This document shows, piece after piece, positions 23,399-35,314 of a DNA stretch of 64,000 nucleotides (positions are counted from its first letter, which is position 1; every line of letters starts with the position of its first letter). Under the pieces are notes generated by a model. That model had not been told where the DNA came from, ran no database searches, and saw only the letters and a program-made list of their open reading frames with translations. Location of the stretch: contig JAWZYU010000011.1 in NCBI GenBank assembly GCA_038380435.1, positions 74,273,501 through 74,337,500 of the forward strand, written 5' to 3'. Source of the stretch: Ryuthela nishihirai (lineage: Eukaryota; Arthropoda; Arachnida; Araneae; Heptathelidae). A program made the position numbers and the translations under genes.

Positions 23399-26300
23399 CC
23401 ATCATCATCATCATCATCATCATCCTCAACCAGCCATGGGCTACGGAGGTCCAACCAGACCGTGCAATTTAGTTCTCCAAGCAAGTCTATCCTGAGCTAC
23501 ATCTACTGCATCTGGCCATTGCACACCAATTCTAACAAGGTCCTGTTTGACATTGTCTGCCCACCGCATCCTAGGTCTCCCCTTCTTTCTGAGGCCTTTA
23601 GGCACACTGTTCATAACCCTATTCGCCAATCTATAATTATTCATACGGGCAACATGGCCAAACCAACGGAGTCTCTCTCTGCACAATATGCTGCTTAAAG
23701 GAGGTTGCAAACTCCTTTGCCTAATCTCATCATTAGTTACAAAGTTGAACCACCTAATGCCCAAGATACTGCGTAAGCATCTGGAATCAAAAGCATCTAG
23801 TTTCCTGTTATCTTGTTTACACAGCGTCCAAGTTTCACTACCATAACTAACCCTAGAAAGAACCAAACTATTATACAGTCTAATTTTAGTCTTTAGGTGT
23901 ATACGCCTATTTCTCCACACTCTCCAAAGATTCTTAAAAGTTCCGGCAGGAATCCCTATTCGCCTGTTAATCTCATGCCGCACATAACCATTATCAGTTA
24001 CATAGCTCCCAAGATAATTAAACTGTGACACCTGCTCAAGACTGCAACCATTCAGATTAACTGAATCACAGCCTGAATGACCAATTTTCATCACTTTAGT
24101 TTTCTCTCTGTTTATAACCAAACCTACTCTACTACCAGTCTCATCAACAGCTCGAATGAAAGAGTTCATCTCATCAACATCATTTGCCAAAAGGGCTAAA
24201 TCATCAGCATAATCTAAATCAGAAATTTTCGTATCTCCAGCCCATTTAAGGCCAAAATCTTTCCCTTGAAGTGAATTTCGCATAACATAATCAATAACCA
24301 AGCTAAAGAGAAAAGGAGACAAAATGCACCCTTGTCGAACACCAGAGTAATGCTAAACCAATTGCTACAAGCCTTACCAACTCTCACACACGACTCAGTG
24401 TTATTATAGAGAGCTTTCATAATGTTAACTAACTTGTCTGGTATACCATATGATCTCACAATCAACCACAAATTATGACGATCAACAGAGTCAAAAGCCT
24501 TTTTGAAATTAACAAAGCTAGCAACCAAAGGTTTCTGAAACTCTAAACATTTCTCAAGAATCTGCTGAAGTGAAAATATCTGATCCACACATCCCCTACC
24601 ACTTCTGAATCCACATTGCTCATCACGCAATTGACTGTCAACCAGATTCTTAATTCTATTAAGCACAATCATGGAAAGAACTTTACCTGGAACAGAGAGT
24701 AGGCTGATACCCCTATAATTATCACAAGAACTGCGATCACCTTTTTTGAAAATAAGGATAATAATAGCTCTGGTAAAATCCTTAGGAACCATGCCTTTAT
24801 CATAAAAGATATTCAGAATTTCAGTCATCCAAGTGGTAACCGAAACATTCCCAGCTCTAAGCATTTCTGTAGTAATTTCATCTACCCCTGGGGATTTATG
24901 AAGTTTAAGTTTAGAAACAGCCAAAATAACTTCAGATTGTGTTATAGGTCCAACATTAAAGCCACCAATGCATCTATCATCATTGCAAACAATGGAAGTA
25001 GAACTAACTACATTGTTTAGAACATCACTGAAATGCTCAGCCCACCTAGCCATGACAGAATCCTCCCCTTCTATAACCTTACCTTGTTTATCCTTCAATC
25101 CTTGTATGCCTGTCCGTTTTCTACCACACAAAACACTAACTATCTGGTACAGCTCTCTGCTGTTGTGCTGTCTAACTGCTTCCTCGGCTTTGTCAGCCAA
25201 ACCATCAAGCCAAAGTTTCTTATCAGCAGCTAACTGATCCTATACAAGTTTATTAAGGTCTCTGTAATGCTTTCTATTAGGACTAGTAAGGTATTGATTA
25301 AGGGCATTCCTGCAGTTCTTTCTTTCCGAAATAAGCTCAAGTGCCTTATCACTCAGATAATTTTGCCTCTTCTGCTCCTTTTTTCCTAAAAGAGTACTGT
25401 TAGTGTCCAAAAAAGCCTGTTTAAAATGATCCCATTCTTCCTCAACTTCAGTAGTAAGCAAACCATGACTGTCATAACGACTAAGTAACCTATCATGGTA
25501 AGCTTTGGCTATAACTGGATCTTTAAGAGCTTCAGTATTAAAAGTAAATTTTTTAACCCTAGCACAACACTTTTTAAGTTTAAGTTGCAACACACTTTTA
25601 ACAAGGTAATGGTCAGATCCAATTTCAGCTCCCCTATATGCCCTGGTATTCCTAACAGAACTAGCCCATTTACTGTTAATTAATATGTAATCAATCATAT
25701 TCTTATGCAGCCCATCAGGTGAAACCCATGTGTGCTTATGTATGTCGCGGTGTTTGTAATAAGTGTTAGTTATTATGAATCCATTGAGTTTACTTACCTG
25801 TAGGAGACGTTGCCCATTGCCATTGCAGCTACCAATACCAAAAGGGCCTATTACTCCTCCCCAAAGGGCAGAGTCAGTACCAACTTTGGCATTGAAGTCA
25901 TCAAGAACAAGGGTAATATCTCCTTTCTTAACAGAATTCAAAATATCCTGAAGTTGTTCATAAAACCTATCCTTCTGATCCTCATCGGCATCCTCAGTGG
26001 GGGCATAACAGCAGATAACATTCAAGTTATCTGCTGTTATGCCCCCATTGCTTAATTCATTCAACGCTTGTCTGAAATTTTGCTGTAAGAAACCTTTCAT
26101 TAATGCACTCATATCCTAGAAGAGCATCACTAGCGTGTCTGCTGAGAAGCAGACCCACGCCTTGGTGATGCTTATTGTCGTCCCTCCCTGAAAAGAGAAA
26201 TTTAAGATTATTTTTAAGAATCTGACTTTTATCTGTCCATCTGGTCTCTTGCAAGCCGAGAATATCTAAATTATAACGATGGAATTCTTGTGTGAGGGCA

Positions 26301-27028
26301 TCAAGAGAAAAAGCTTTGTGCAGAGTCCTCACATTCCAACTACCTATGAAGAGAAAATGGTTAGTGGGTTGTTTAAAGAAACTATGTGTATTGAGAGAGG
26401 GAATGCCGACAATATCAAACAGCCCCCTAATCGCAGACATGGGGCAAAGACCCGTTCCCCCACTACTAAAGGCTGAAGCCATCTACACTGGAAGACTTCC
26501 TCCAATGTAGAATTTGACGATGCCAATAGAAGGAAAGAGTTCAGGTGCCTGCGATGACTTCTGCTCAGGATTATCCACCAGCTGATAAACATATCCTGTG
26601 AATCTATTCACTTGGGGCTGTCAACCCACAAACAAACAAAAAACACAGCGGAAGATTTTCCCTCCACAGAAGCCCACCAGTGCAGCAAAATCAGGATCCA
26701 TAATCAAGCTCAGAGCCATATATCTGTCCAGTCCAATAGGTTTATATGGTCAGCACCAGGACCCTGTGTGGTTGACCACTCCTCAGCAGGGCAGAAAAAA
26801 AAGAAAAGTAGCCATAGTTGTCCAGATCAGTAGGCCACACTAATCTGGCAGCCCTCCCCTTCCGTTCACTTCCACAAGAGAGTATCTCTTTTGAAAGTTA
26901 CTAACTGTCCGCACCACGAGAAGGCGGGGTCGGACATTAGGTGCTAGGCCTGGCCGGTTCTATGCATCATCACAGGGGATTGGTGCATAGCTCTCCTCCA
27001 GTGACTACCTAGCTACCATTTACAAACC
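23399..27028 (-). mobile_element. RTE-clade LINE, copy D (near full length)
   Basis: Antisense RTE in the dehydrogenase intron. The 3' tail is (ATC)8 on the plus strand at 23399-23423; the 5' end is near 27028 (ACCATTTACAAACC), matching the complete 5' end of copy F. Length about 3.6 kb. No clear target duplication was found by eye. It carries a local 22-bp palindrome (25998-26047) and shares the amber stop of RTE-A. Confidence 0.87.
23441..26482 (-). pseudogene. RTE copy D ORF (stop, frameshift and insertion)
   Basis: Endonuclease-reverse transcriptase ORF starting near 26482. Endonuclease motifs are present (WNVRTL, LQETRW, IGSDHYLV), but LVLDDFNAKVGTD replaces LVLGDFNAKVGTD. An insertion with a palindrome at 26025-26060 disrupts the frame. 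An amber stop lies at 25240-25242 (same position as in RTE-A). A single-base deletion at about 24346 (CACCAGAGTAATG against CACCAGAAGTAATG) shifts the frame between SITL and the QGC block. YADD and the C-terminal region follow in 24322-23441. Non-functional. Confidence 0.85.
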
Positions 27029-27546
27029 ATATTGATTCTACATACATAATTTAACAAAACAAATGTTCCTCTGCAAAAATTATGTCAAATGCAATTAGAA
27101 AAAGTAAATCAAAATATGATGTAATAATGACCAAGGTTATAAGGTGTAATATAGTCTGAAGGACAGATCTTGAATTTTCGTCACCACCGCTACTACAAAA
27201 TACATTGCAGAAATGGCAAAATATTTTTGTCTTTATTATGAGAATATTCAAGGTCAGCTAGTGAGTGGGCACATATAGATGCCATAATTTATTTGTGGCA
27301 ATCGGAAATGCACATGACTATAGCTAAAAGACCAAGGTATGACCACTTCTATATTAAATACTTTTTTGGCTAGAGCTGTAGTTTGCTTGTTTCTTAAATT
27401 TTAAGATTAAAAACTTTCATCCCAGATGAAGATCATTAACTGCTATTAAAGTGTAAAATTACATGACTACTTTGCTAGAGCAGGCTATAACAAAATAGTA
27501 GATACAGAGTGCTATAAATTGGAAATTTAGTCTATAATGGCACTGT

Positions 27547-27883
27547 GTAGATACAACCAAGCACAATTTGAAAGTTAAAAAAAAATACTGATCAGCAGTT
27601 GCCCATAGGTTACAAAGACATAATTTTCTTATCATTGATTAGTGCTGTTCATTATTCAGTAATGGTAGATGTCAGATATATACTCTGGATTTACTCTTGA
27701 CTTCAGATTTATGACTTTTGATTGAAATAATATATGTATAAAGTATATTAATACTTTCATCCCATTACTGAATAATGAACAGCACTATTCAATGATAAAG
27801 AAAATTATGTCTTTGTTACCTATGGGCAACTGCTGATCAGTGTTTTTTTTTTAACTTTCAAATTGTGCTTGGTTATATCTACA
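27547..27883. repeat. Long intronic inverted repeat (hairpin, arms about 115 bp)
   Basis: Left arm 27547-27665 and right arm 27772-27883 are near-perfect inverse copies around a spacer of about 106 bp. For example, CTGATCAGCAGTTGCCCATA on the left has its inverse at about 27819-27838. There is no ORF. It lies in the dehydrogenase intron between 22403 and 30688. It may be a MITE or foldback transposon; transcription through it would give a long hairpin RNA. Confidence 0.8.
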
Positions 27884-27974
27884 GTTGATTAAGTCCAGGA
27901 GATAATTTATAAGAGGAAATATGTATCCCATATTTATTGTTGTTGAATCATCTAAAAAAAGCAATGGAATTAAT

Positions 27975-28920
27975 AATGCCAGTACAATGAAATGCTAGTA
28001 TAACGAAATTGAGTGGGTGACCAAAATATATTCATTATACTGATGAAATGCAACAAGAAACATGCTATGATAGTTGCATACTACAAAATAATCATTATGA
28101 AAGAAATTTACCATGCATTAGAGTTTACTTCTTAAAATAGGCGGTAATTTTTTTAACTATATGTTCCAACAAGCATCTCCATGAATTCTTAAATGATGTT
28201 GCAGCTCTGCAACACATTATCTGGATTATCTTTCCATGTCATTACAAAATAGCATTTATAGTTAAACTAATGTCAGATTTTACACCATATTGGTTGCTAA
28301 TAACAAAACTAATCAATGAACTTAACTAAAGTAATAATCATAATGAACAAATATAACAATATCTTCGAATTGATGAATGATAATAATAAAACGCTAGGAT
28401 TGGAACTGCTTTGAAAGAACTTATCACTGATGTTACCATTTTTATCAGTGCAAAAAGAATTGCATAGATCTCCAGTTTTAAAAATCCCTTTTTAATGAAA
28501 ATGTGGCAATGTTGCTTTTAAGTATTACTTTGCTGGGCATATGTAAAGCACATCCTGTGCCAGACAGTGAGATTGACAAAAATACATGACTGGCAATATA
28601 CAATAGCACTTGATTCATAATGCTGTGATTATTTAGATATTTCATCACAGCATTTAAAATATTGTAGTGTTGCCAGATGCTAAAATGTACATTGTACATA
28701 TTGTTTAAGGATCTCCTTTTTCAAAATTTTGTCATACTGGTCATTTTTTATATTGGGATAAATTTTATTTCATTAAACTGATATTTTCTCTTGCTGCTAT
28801 TTGTTAAAGTGAAACATTTTTATATAGAGATACATAGTAAATTGGCCAGAGTTGAAAAAAATTTTGTTATGCTGATTATTTTGTTATTCTGGCATTTGTT
28901 ACACTGACATTTTACTGTAT
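27975..28920. mobile_element. Possible pogo/Tigger-like DNA transposon remnant, no ORF
   Basis: The left end (GCCAGTACAATGAAATGCTA, then GTATAACGAAAT) resembles the inverse of the right end (ends near 28920 in ACACTGACATTTTACTGTAT) in a diverged form. Such TATAACGAAAT-like termini are known from Tigger/pogo elements. The interior has no coding capacity. Confidence 0.4.
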
Positions 28921-29342
28921 TACGTTACAAAAATAGATTTAGAAAGATTAGGACATCTCTCCATGTGCAACTTGACTGTTAAAATTACAATGAAGCAGCT
29001 GTTAAGTGCACTATGAAATGCTTAGCCTCTCAGCACCTTTATATTTTAATATTTTAAGATTGAAATAGTGTTACATGGGGAAAAGTGCTTAATCTTCCAA
29101 CTCCTTAACCCTTAAAGTGCCATATCATAATATTTAAAAATTTGCAGCATAGAAACTTAAAAGAACTGTAGAATCTTATCTTGAAGTAGTTAATTAAGGA
29201 AATTGGCATTGTTATTACACAGTGTATAATTTGTTACTTTCCATAGTTAGTTTTCAAAAACTTTTAAAAGTGCAATTTCTTTTGGCAAAAATCTGAAACC
29301 TTGCAACAAAGTTCACTGGGAACTATAGTATCTTCTAACATT

Positions 29343-29545
29343 TTAAGGATTAATTGTGCTGTTTGTGAGATGGGACATTACACCATGGCTCCATTTGCAA
29401 GTGATCATATCCTCTGCATTTTAAAGAACATGCCAGATGGACTTGAGAGAATAGTGTAGTCTTCCTCCTAACAGCTTTCCATTCCTTTCCCCTATCCAGC
29501 TTTGAGTGTGCAAAAAAAAGTGCTTTGAGGTAAATCACCCAACTG
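29343..29545 (+). repeat. SINE-A copy (3' part, old)
   Basis: Diverged body of the tRNA-derived SINE-A family: CATTTTAAAGAACATGCCAG, a CTAACAGCT block and the GTGTGCAAAAAAAAGTGC segment near the 3' end. The tRNA-like head is missing. Confidence 0.6.
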
Positions 29546-29852
29546 CATTTTAAGTAGTGATGTAGAAATGAGGAAAAAAGGGATCAGTAGTATAATAGAT
29601 ATATAAATATTGCTCTATATGTATATTTCTAAATATTGTAGAATTATGCATTTAGTGAAATATGATTGAAATAATATATATATTAAATTAAGCTATTATT
29701 TATTATAAATAAGGATTGATAAAACATAGATTTATATAAATACTGAATATTCTTTATGAAATAAATTGTTCTGGAAGATGGAAACATTTCTTGATAAACA
29801 TAAATCCACGAGTTCTCTCCTTAGTGCTATCAATTAGTTTTATTTAAATTTG

Positions 29853-30050
29853 ATTTGGCCAAGTGGTTAGCACACTAGGCTATTGTTCTGGTTTCTACTT
29901 CAAGGTTTGAGTGCTAGGTAAGGCATGAATATTGTGTTGTTTTTCTGCTGAGGTTCTACCATCCTCACCAACCTTCTACTATGGCATATAAACTGACAGT
30001 CTCCTGTCAGTCCTCTGTGGCAAGCAGCTGCTTGAAAGTTGTTTTTTTAT
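29853..30050 (+). repeat. SINE-B copy (tRNA-derived)
   Basis: The tRNA-like head GGCCAAGTGGTTAGC (A-box-like) and CAAGGTTTGAGTGC (degenerate B box) are followed by the family body TTGTGTTGTTTTTCTGCTGA and CTCTGTGGCAAGCAGCTGCT. Other copies are at 51499, 51917, 58305 (minus) and 61605. Confidence 0.72.
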
Positions 30051-30687
30051 ATTATTGTAAGATATGGATACCATATTTGAAATGAGAAAAAGTGAATAAA
30101 AATATTTTTGGAAATTATTTAAAAATCGAACTGCTGGGACTCAAAGATCTGAAATCTGAGTACTGTAACAGTGTTCTGATCCATTTTCAGAAATACTTCC
30201 ATGCATCCCCCCATTCAAAAAGTAAAGCTTTACTATTTTCAATGATAAACTGCTTGTTGAAAAATACTCTTATCTGAGAAAAACATGAGTGAAAAGCTAA
30301 TTATTTTTAATTAAATGAATGGCTTAAATGAACTAAAAAGTTCTAGTTGGTTATGTGGAAGCTACAGTGGCCAAAGATGTCTGACCTGTAGGGGTGAATT
30401 TATAGGTATGCACAGAATTATGGCTTCTTGTAGCTGAGGGGTCTCTAAATTCGAATTTTAGAACATAGTCATGTTAATTTAGGTGAACAAACAGGGCTTC
30501 CAAAAAAGGGCTGTGCACAGGGCCCAACAGGCCATGAATCTACCTCTGTTGACCTGAATGATTATCACAGTTAAAATGCTAGTGTATGTATGTAAATTAT
30601 TTAGTAAATTAATATTTACTGTTTCACTCTTATGTTCACCTTTATCCTAAGAAAATATTTATAGACTTTTTTTTCATTTTCCTTTAG

Positions 30688-30863
30688 ATGTTGCCGAAAA
30701 TCGTTTGAAAGTTGCAAAAGAAATGGGAGCTCATCACCAGATCATTATAAATAATAATGACAATTCTTCTCTTGTACAAAAGATCCATAAAAGTATGGAA
30801 AATCCTCCAGAAGTTGCAATTGAATGTAGTGGAGTTGAATCAAGTATCAGACTTGCCATTTTA
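30688..30863 (+). CDS. SORD: Sorbitol dehydrogenase-like, second visible exon (NAD-binding domain)
   Basis: A 176-nt exon continuing the Rossmann domain. With the split Asp codon it encodes DVAENRLKVAKEMGAH, a middle segment ending PPEVAIECSGVESS, and IRLAIL. The Asp at the start follows the second beta strand, where NAD-preferring dehydrogenases bind the adenosine ribose, consistent with NAD+ use. ECSGVESS matches the conserved block before the substrate-domain return. Acceptor CCTTTAG (30681-30687), donor TTA|GTAAGT (30864-30869). It enters in phase 1 and leaves in phase 0. No frameshift or stop, so the exon looks functional. An 8.3-kb intron precedes it and a 17.5-kb intron follows. Confidence 0.93.
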
Positions 30864-31202
30864 GTAAGTTAAAGTAGTTTTTTTTCATTAAAATGTGGAA
30901 ATTAGAGGTGGGAGAGAGGGATTTCTTCATATTTTTATGAATATTTTTTTTGATAACATGTTTAAAAAACTTAAAATTTTTAAGTCTTCATTATTTTGTG
31001 TAGTTTTAGTCATTAAAGTTGCAATGTTATTTAAATTTCAGAGATATCCCCTTAATAATAAAGTGCTGTGGAAAATTCATAATCATTTAACACTTGAAAT
31101 GTTGAGTTTCTGAAGCTAAATTCACTCTAGTAGTAAAGTTATTTTTTAATTCTTTTTCCAGAAATAAAATAATATTACACTTGAAAATAATATTACCCTA
31201 TA

Positions 31203-31631
31203 CAGGGTGAATCTGAAAAAGTGGGCAAAACTTTACAGGGTGGTAGAACGCAGCTATACGAGCAATATTCGTCATAAAAGTATGGGCGGAACGCAAATGG
31301 TGAACCGCTAGGTGGCGTTGGAAATGGTATAAAAGGGTCGGTCCTCGCACCCAATGGCATTTCTACCGTGGATTGCCGAGAGGATGGCTGGTTATACTAA
31401 CCATGAAATGGCGGATATGCACTTTGTGTACGGTGCAGCGGACGGGAATGCATGTGAGGCACAGAGTATCTCCTCTCCTTCTTGTGTTCATTCTTTAAAT
31501 GTGACAGTGGAAAACTACCTTTTAACTTCTCACCGCTTGCATTCCGACCATACATTCTATGACGAATATTGCTCGTATAGCTGCGTTCTACCACCCTGTA
31601 AAGTTTTGCCCACTTTTTCAGATTCACCCTG
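31203..31631 (+). mobile_element. Tc1/mariner-type MITE with DUF4817-like transposase start
   Basis: Terminal inverted repeats of about 80 bp (CAGGGTGAATCTGAAAAAGT at left, its inverse ending at 31631) flanked by TA. The interior encodes only the N-terminal helix-turn-helix of a DUF4817-type transposase (LPWIAERMAGYTNHEMADM, then VYGAADGNA, about 31360-31460) before the right arm begins. It is a deletion derivative that depends on a complete element. Relatives: 53103-54564 and 59530-60219. Confidence 0.8.
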
Positions 31632-31849
31632 TATAGTAACACTTGAAATAATTAACAGAAAAAGGGAAGTTATAATCAATAAAATAGCTAATATTGAAAT
31701 TAAAGGAAAGTAAAAAACAAAACAAAAAGACTTGTGATTTCACTTTGTTGCTGGTTGGTAAGCTTTTGTTTTTTTTGTATTTAAAATTTAGAGATAAAAT
31801 TCCTATTTGGACTAGATATTGGTGAAATATAATTTGCATTTTCTGAATC

Positions 31850-32260
31850 ACCCAATAATTTAATAGTGCCCTTTAATGGTGGAAAATGCCAAAAAACTAA
31901 GCAAATATTGAAATGATCAACGCTAGAAATTTTGATGGTAATGTGTAATGGTCAAGATGTTTACATTAATAGCAACGATTTTCTATCCATGGGGAGAAAG
32001 GGTGGAATGAAAAAATTTTAAGTGTTAAAAAATATTTTGGAGTTGGAAAAATTACTAGTGAATATTTTGATTTCCATTTTTTAAATTCTTCACTATTAAT
32101 TTACATTATCAGAGAATGATAAATATGAAAAATAGCAAAACTTTAAGTGAATATTGCAAATGATAATTTTATGCTAGAAATCTGAATTTTGTTGGTAGAG
32201 TGTAATGGGTCAAGGTGTTTGCACTAGGATTCCCGCTTTCTCTGAAATGAAAACCAGAAC
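31850..32260. repeat. Unnamed repeat, two diverged units
   Basis: Two units (about 31860-32030 and 32095-32260) share AAAACT, GCTAGAAAT, and TGGTCAAGATGTTTACAT-like blocks in the same order. Two further units lie at 52590-52960. No ORF and no known family recognised. Confidence 0.5.
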
Positions 32261-32464
32261 ATTTCAGTCTATGTTCCACTTTTAGCATTCTGAAACCTGA
32301 GACACAATAGTTGGTTGAAAACAGCTGACAATATAAGAAAAGCTATAAATTTCTTAGACATTTCTTAACAAAATTCCATAGTCTGGTTGGACCTTCATAT
32401 CATGTGGCTGAATGAGGATTTTATATATATGTATGATGAAGCCCAACAAGTGTTCATAATTGTA

Positions 32465-32640
32465 GGGGAAATAGTTGGTAGTACCCTAGATTTGTAATCT
32501 CTAATTACCAAGTTTGAGTTCCAGCTGTGCCTGCATTGAGAATTTTCTCTACTAGCCCTCATATTGTCCTCAGTGAGAAAGAAGACACTGATGAGTTTGG
32601 AAAGGTTGTTGTCCAGAAGGTTGCCAGATTTTTGAAATCA
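32465..32640 (+). repeat. SINE-A copy (5' part, very old)
   Basis: Recognisable but diverged head and early body: TTTGTAATCTCTAATTACC, GTTTGAGTTCCAGC, then GACACTGATGAGTTTGGAAA. Confidence 0.45.
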
Positions 32641-33319
32641 CAGATTGAGACATAAATGTTTGAAATATTAAGTCGATTAATTTCTAAACAAAATTATTTG
32701 AGAATAATTTTTTTATTATATCAGAATTGTAATGCAATATTAAAAAAACTCCTAAATATCAACAAAATGCCTTAGAATGGACCTATGATCATGATATACC
32801 CTGCCCTCCATTGAAATTGCCCCACCAGGAAATAATAGCCAGAAGAAGCTGAAAACTTACGTACATGACAACAACATATACCTATATCATTGATTTGTAC
32901 ATGATTCTAATAGGTGCAGAAACACAGTTGCAGCCAGACAGTTGTTCCCACAACATTAGTGTCACTGGGCACTATAAAAAGGAGTTTGAACAACTGCTAG
33001 CAAACAGAAATGTGTGGGGCAGATCTCTTAAGTTGCCATGTCTTTACAATACCAAAGACTATATTATATGCACTTCACGGACTATGAAAGAGTCTGGATT
33101 TATTAGAATGGCAGAAGCTGGATTGTATTCAACAAATTGCAACATATATGGATCATGATGCATGAAATTATGGATGATGTTGGTGACAATGGATAACAGA
33201 AGTTCTGCAAAATGGGAACCAGGTTCAGTGTCTTTAGGAGAATATCAGAGTGGACAGACCATCTGATCTGGCAACAAATTATAAATGACAGAACTGCAAT
33301 AGAGTGGCAGATTACTAAC

Positions 33320-33695
33320 ACCATAATGCTACTGCCAGGTTCATAATCTGTAGTTCCCAGGTTTGAGTCCCAGCAGGATCAGCATTGATATTTGTCTCCG
33401 CATAACTCCCCGCCCTGCCCACGGTCAGTAGGGGACACCGATGGGCTTGGAAAGGCCACCGTCTGTCGGATGGGATGTTAAGCCTTCGCCCCACGTACAG
33501 GAGAGCCATTCCCTGTGCACATTAAAGAATACACTAGATGGCCTTGATGGGAGGCTACCATCTGTTTCCCAATAGCTGTTCCAGTGGGTTCCCTGCCCCA
33601 ACCTTCTATGAATCTTCAGAGGGTCCTTGTGACCTGGCCATTTAGCCTATGGTGTGCAAAAAAGTGCCGCTCAGAAGTAAAACAATCCAACCCAT
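33320..33695 (+). repeat. SINE-A copy (full length)
   Basis: The head (CAGGTTCATAATCTGTAGTT, B box GGTTTGAGTCCC) is followed by the body GTCAGTAGGGGACACCGATG and the tail GTGCAAAAAAGTGCCGCTCA. It contains the segment around 33480-33600 that is missing in the 54884 copy. Confidence 0.72.
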
Positions 33696-33711
33696 AATAT
33701 TACCTTGCCTT

Positions 33712-34215
33712 TTCCCATGTCTGCCAGCACAATCCTTGATGACTGCAAGATGTGAGCCTGTATATGTCCCCATCATTGTGCATGTCTACAGTTATGCAGG
33801 GAGTGAAGTTCCTTAGTACCAGAGTGGCATTGTGTTATCTTCAGTGACAAATCCCATTTTTGTTTAGGTGCTAATAACTGCTGTGTACATGTATGGAGAC
33901 AGCCAGGTAACAGACCTAATACAATGTGTGTTCAGGAGTACCATACAGACCGGCATCATGTGGGGAGCCATTTTACAACAGCTGGTCACTTCTGGCTGTT
34001 ATTGATGGCAGTTTGACAGCTACGTGGTATGTTAAAACTGTGCTATGACAGCAGCAGGTGTCATATCTATGTGCTCATATCTATGTACCATACTAACACT
34101 ATTTTTCAACAGGATAATGTACAGTCACATACCACCCGGATCCTCTTGCAGTACCTCTGTGATGTGGTTACCTGCAACTATTGCTGGACTGACAGAAGGG
34201 TGCATGAAGCATGAC
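33712..34215 (+). pseudogene. Tc1-like transposase fragment
   Basis: Broken plus-strand remnant of a Tc1/mariner transposase. It shows VIFSDKSHFCLGANN with the first DDE-region aspartate (about 33837-33880), VWRQPGNRPN (about 33892-33920), and IFQQDNVQSHTTRILLQYL (about 34101-34160) with the second aspartate. Frameshifts lie between the blocks. The region before it (32640-33317) has no recognisable N-terminal part, and a SINE-A copy sits directly upstream. No terminal repeats identified. Confidence 0.7.
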
Positions 34216-35030
34216 TGCATATCACAAAACATTGCATTTTCCACCTGTTTTGCTCACTCCCGTGAAGTCTTGCCTCATGTTTTGTTGCTTATGGCAGCCA
34301 TACCTCCTACTGATGTACCTCTCATTTGTCATTATATATTAGTAGAGCTGTCTGCTTCTGTAATCATTGTTTCTTTATGTGTGTAGCTACCACCAAAACT
34401 AATTTGGTTCATATGCAAACATTCCTTGTAGGTGGGGCAATTTCAATGAAGGGCAGTGTGTAATAATCTTGTCTGGACATTGTTTTGGTCCAGAGGCATA
34501 GGAGAGTTGGCAACTGTGCAAGCCTTTCATGGCAGGTTGACACATAACTCTTGACAGCATTCCAGATTGCTGATTGCTTCATTCTTTATTGTGAAAGTAT
34601 TCTGGATTAGTGCCGTAAACTGCCATCTGCAACAGTGATACACGTTCATACTGATTTTACACTGCACTTCCAATCCAAAAAATATTCAGAGGAGGAAGTG
34701 TGGAATCTGACAGTAACCTTAACACCACTGTCTAGTTCAAGCAAATGGTATGACAAAGCATCTCTTAAATCAGTGCTTCTCAACTGGGATCACACTAAAG
34801 GAGGTTGAGGAATATTGTCTTGGGCTAAAAAATTGCTGTTTTCCATGGGAATATTAATGAAATCATGCTTTGTCTCCAAAAGTGAAGTTTATCTCAAATA
34901 ACTGTTGATTTTGCATTTTATCGTGATTTAAAATGCACTTTAAATTAGTTTCGATTTACTTTTACAAAAATTCAATAAATTATAAGTTTTTGAATAATTT
35001 CACTTTTATCAGACAAAAACACAATCTTAT
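34216..35030. other. Dehydrogenase intron, nothing recognised
   Basis: No ORF. At 34767 the sequence CAGTGCTTCTCAACTGGG resembles a hAT terminus, but no matching partner was found. Confidence 0.35.
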
Positions 35031-35034
35031 TCGT

Positions 35035-35314
35035 AATTTGAAATAATTAGTTGAAAAAAAAATGGTTGTCCTGAGTGGGATTCGAAACCACTCCTCCCAG
35101 AAGCATGCTAGACATCTTAACCGCTAGACCACCATGCCTAGACATCTTTAACCGCTAAAAAGTCTAACTATAAAAAAAAAAAACTAACCATTTCTTCAAC
35201 AAAGTAACATAAAAGCATTCTCCCATTTTTTGTTGATTCGCCAGTGGTGCTATCTATTATCAGGAATTAGGCAGCCAAGCTGCCACATATGATGGTAGTG
35301 ATATTTGTCACTCA
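35035..35314 (-). repeat. SINE-C copy (tRNA-derived), left of RTE-E
   Basis: Reverse strand begins with a tRNA-like head: GGTGGTCTAGCGGTTAAGA (A box) and GGTTTCGAATCCCACTCAGG (B box). The unrelated body runs through 35314. The head is partly duplicated (TAGACATCTTAACCGCTA twice at about 35110 and 35138). A second copy lies just right of the RTE-E remnant at 47370-47600. Confidence 0.6.

Noticed and set aside
31354..31713. Host ORF of 119 aa
   Set aside because: It runs from transposase N-terminus through the right inverted repeat of a MITE and beyond; no conserved protein.
34767..35030. hAT element starting CAGTGCTTCTCAACTGGG
   Set aside because: Terminus-like word, but no matching right end or 8-bp duplication found.
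35065..35160. tRNA gene on minus strand
   Set aside because: Head of SINE-C; a second copy with the same non-tRNA body is at 47370.
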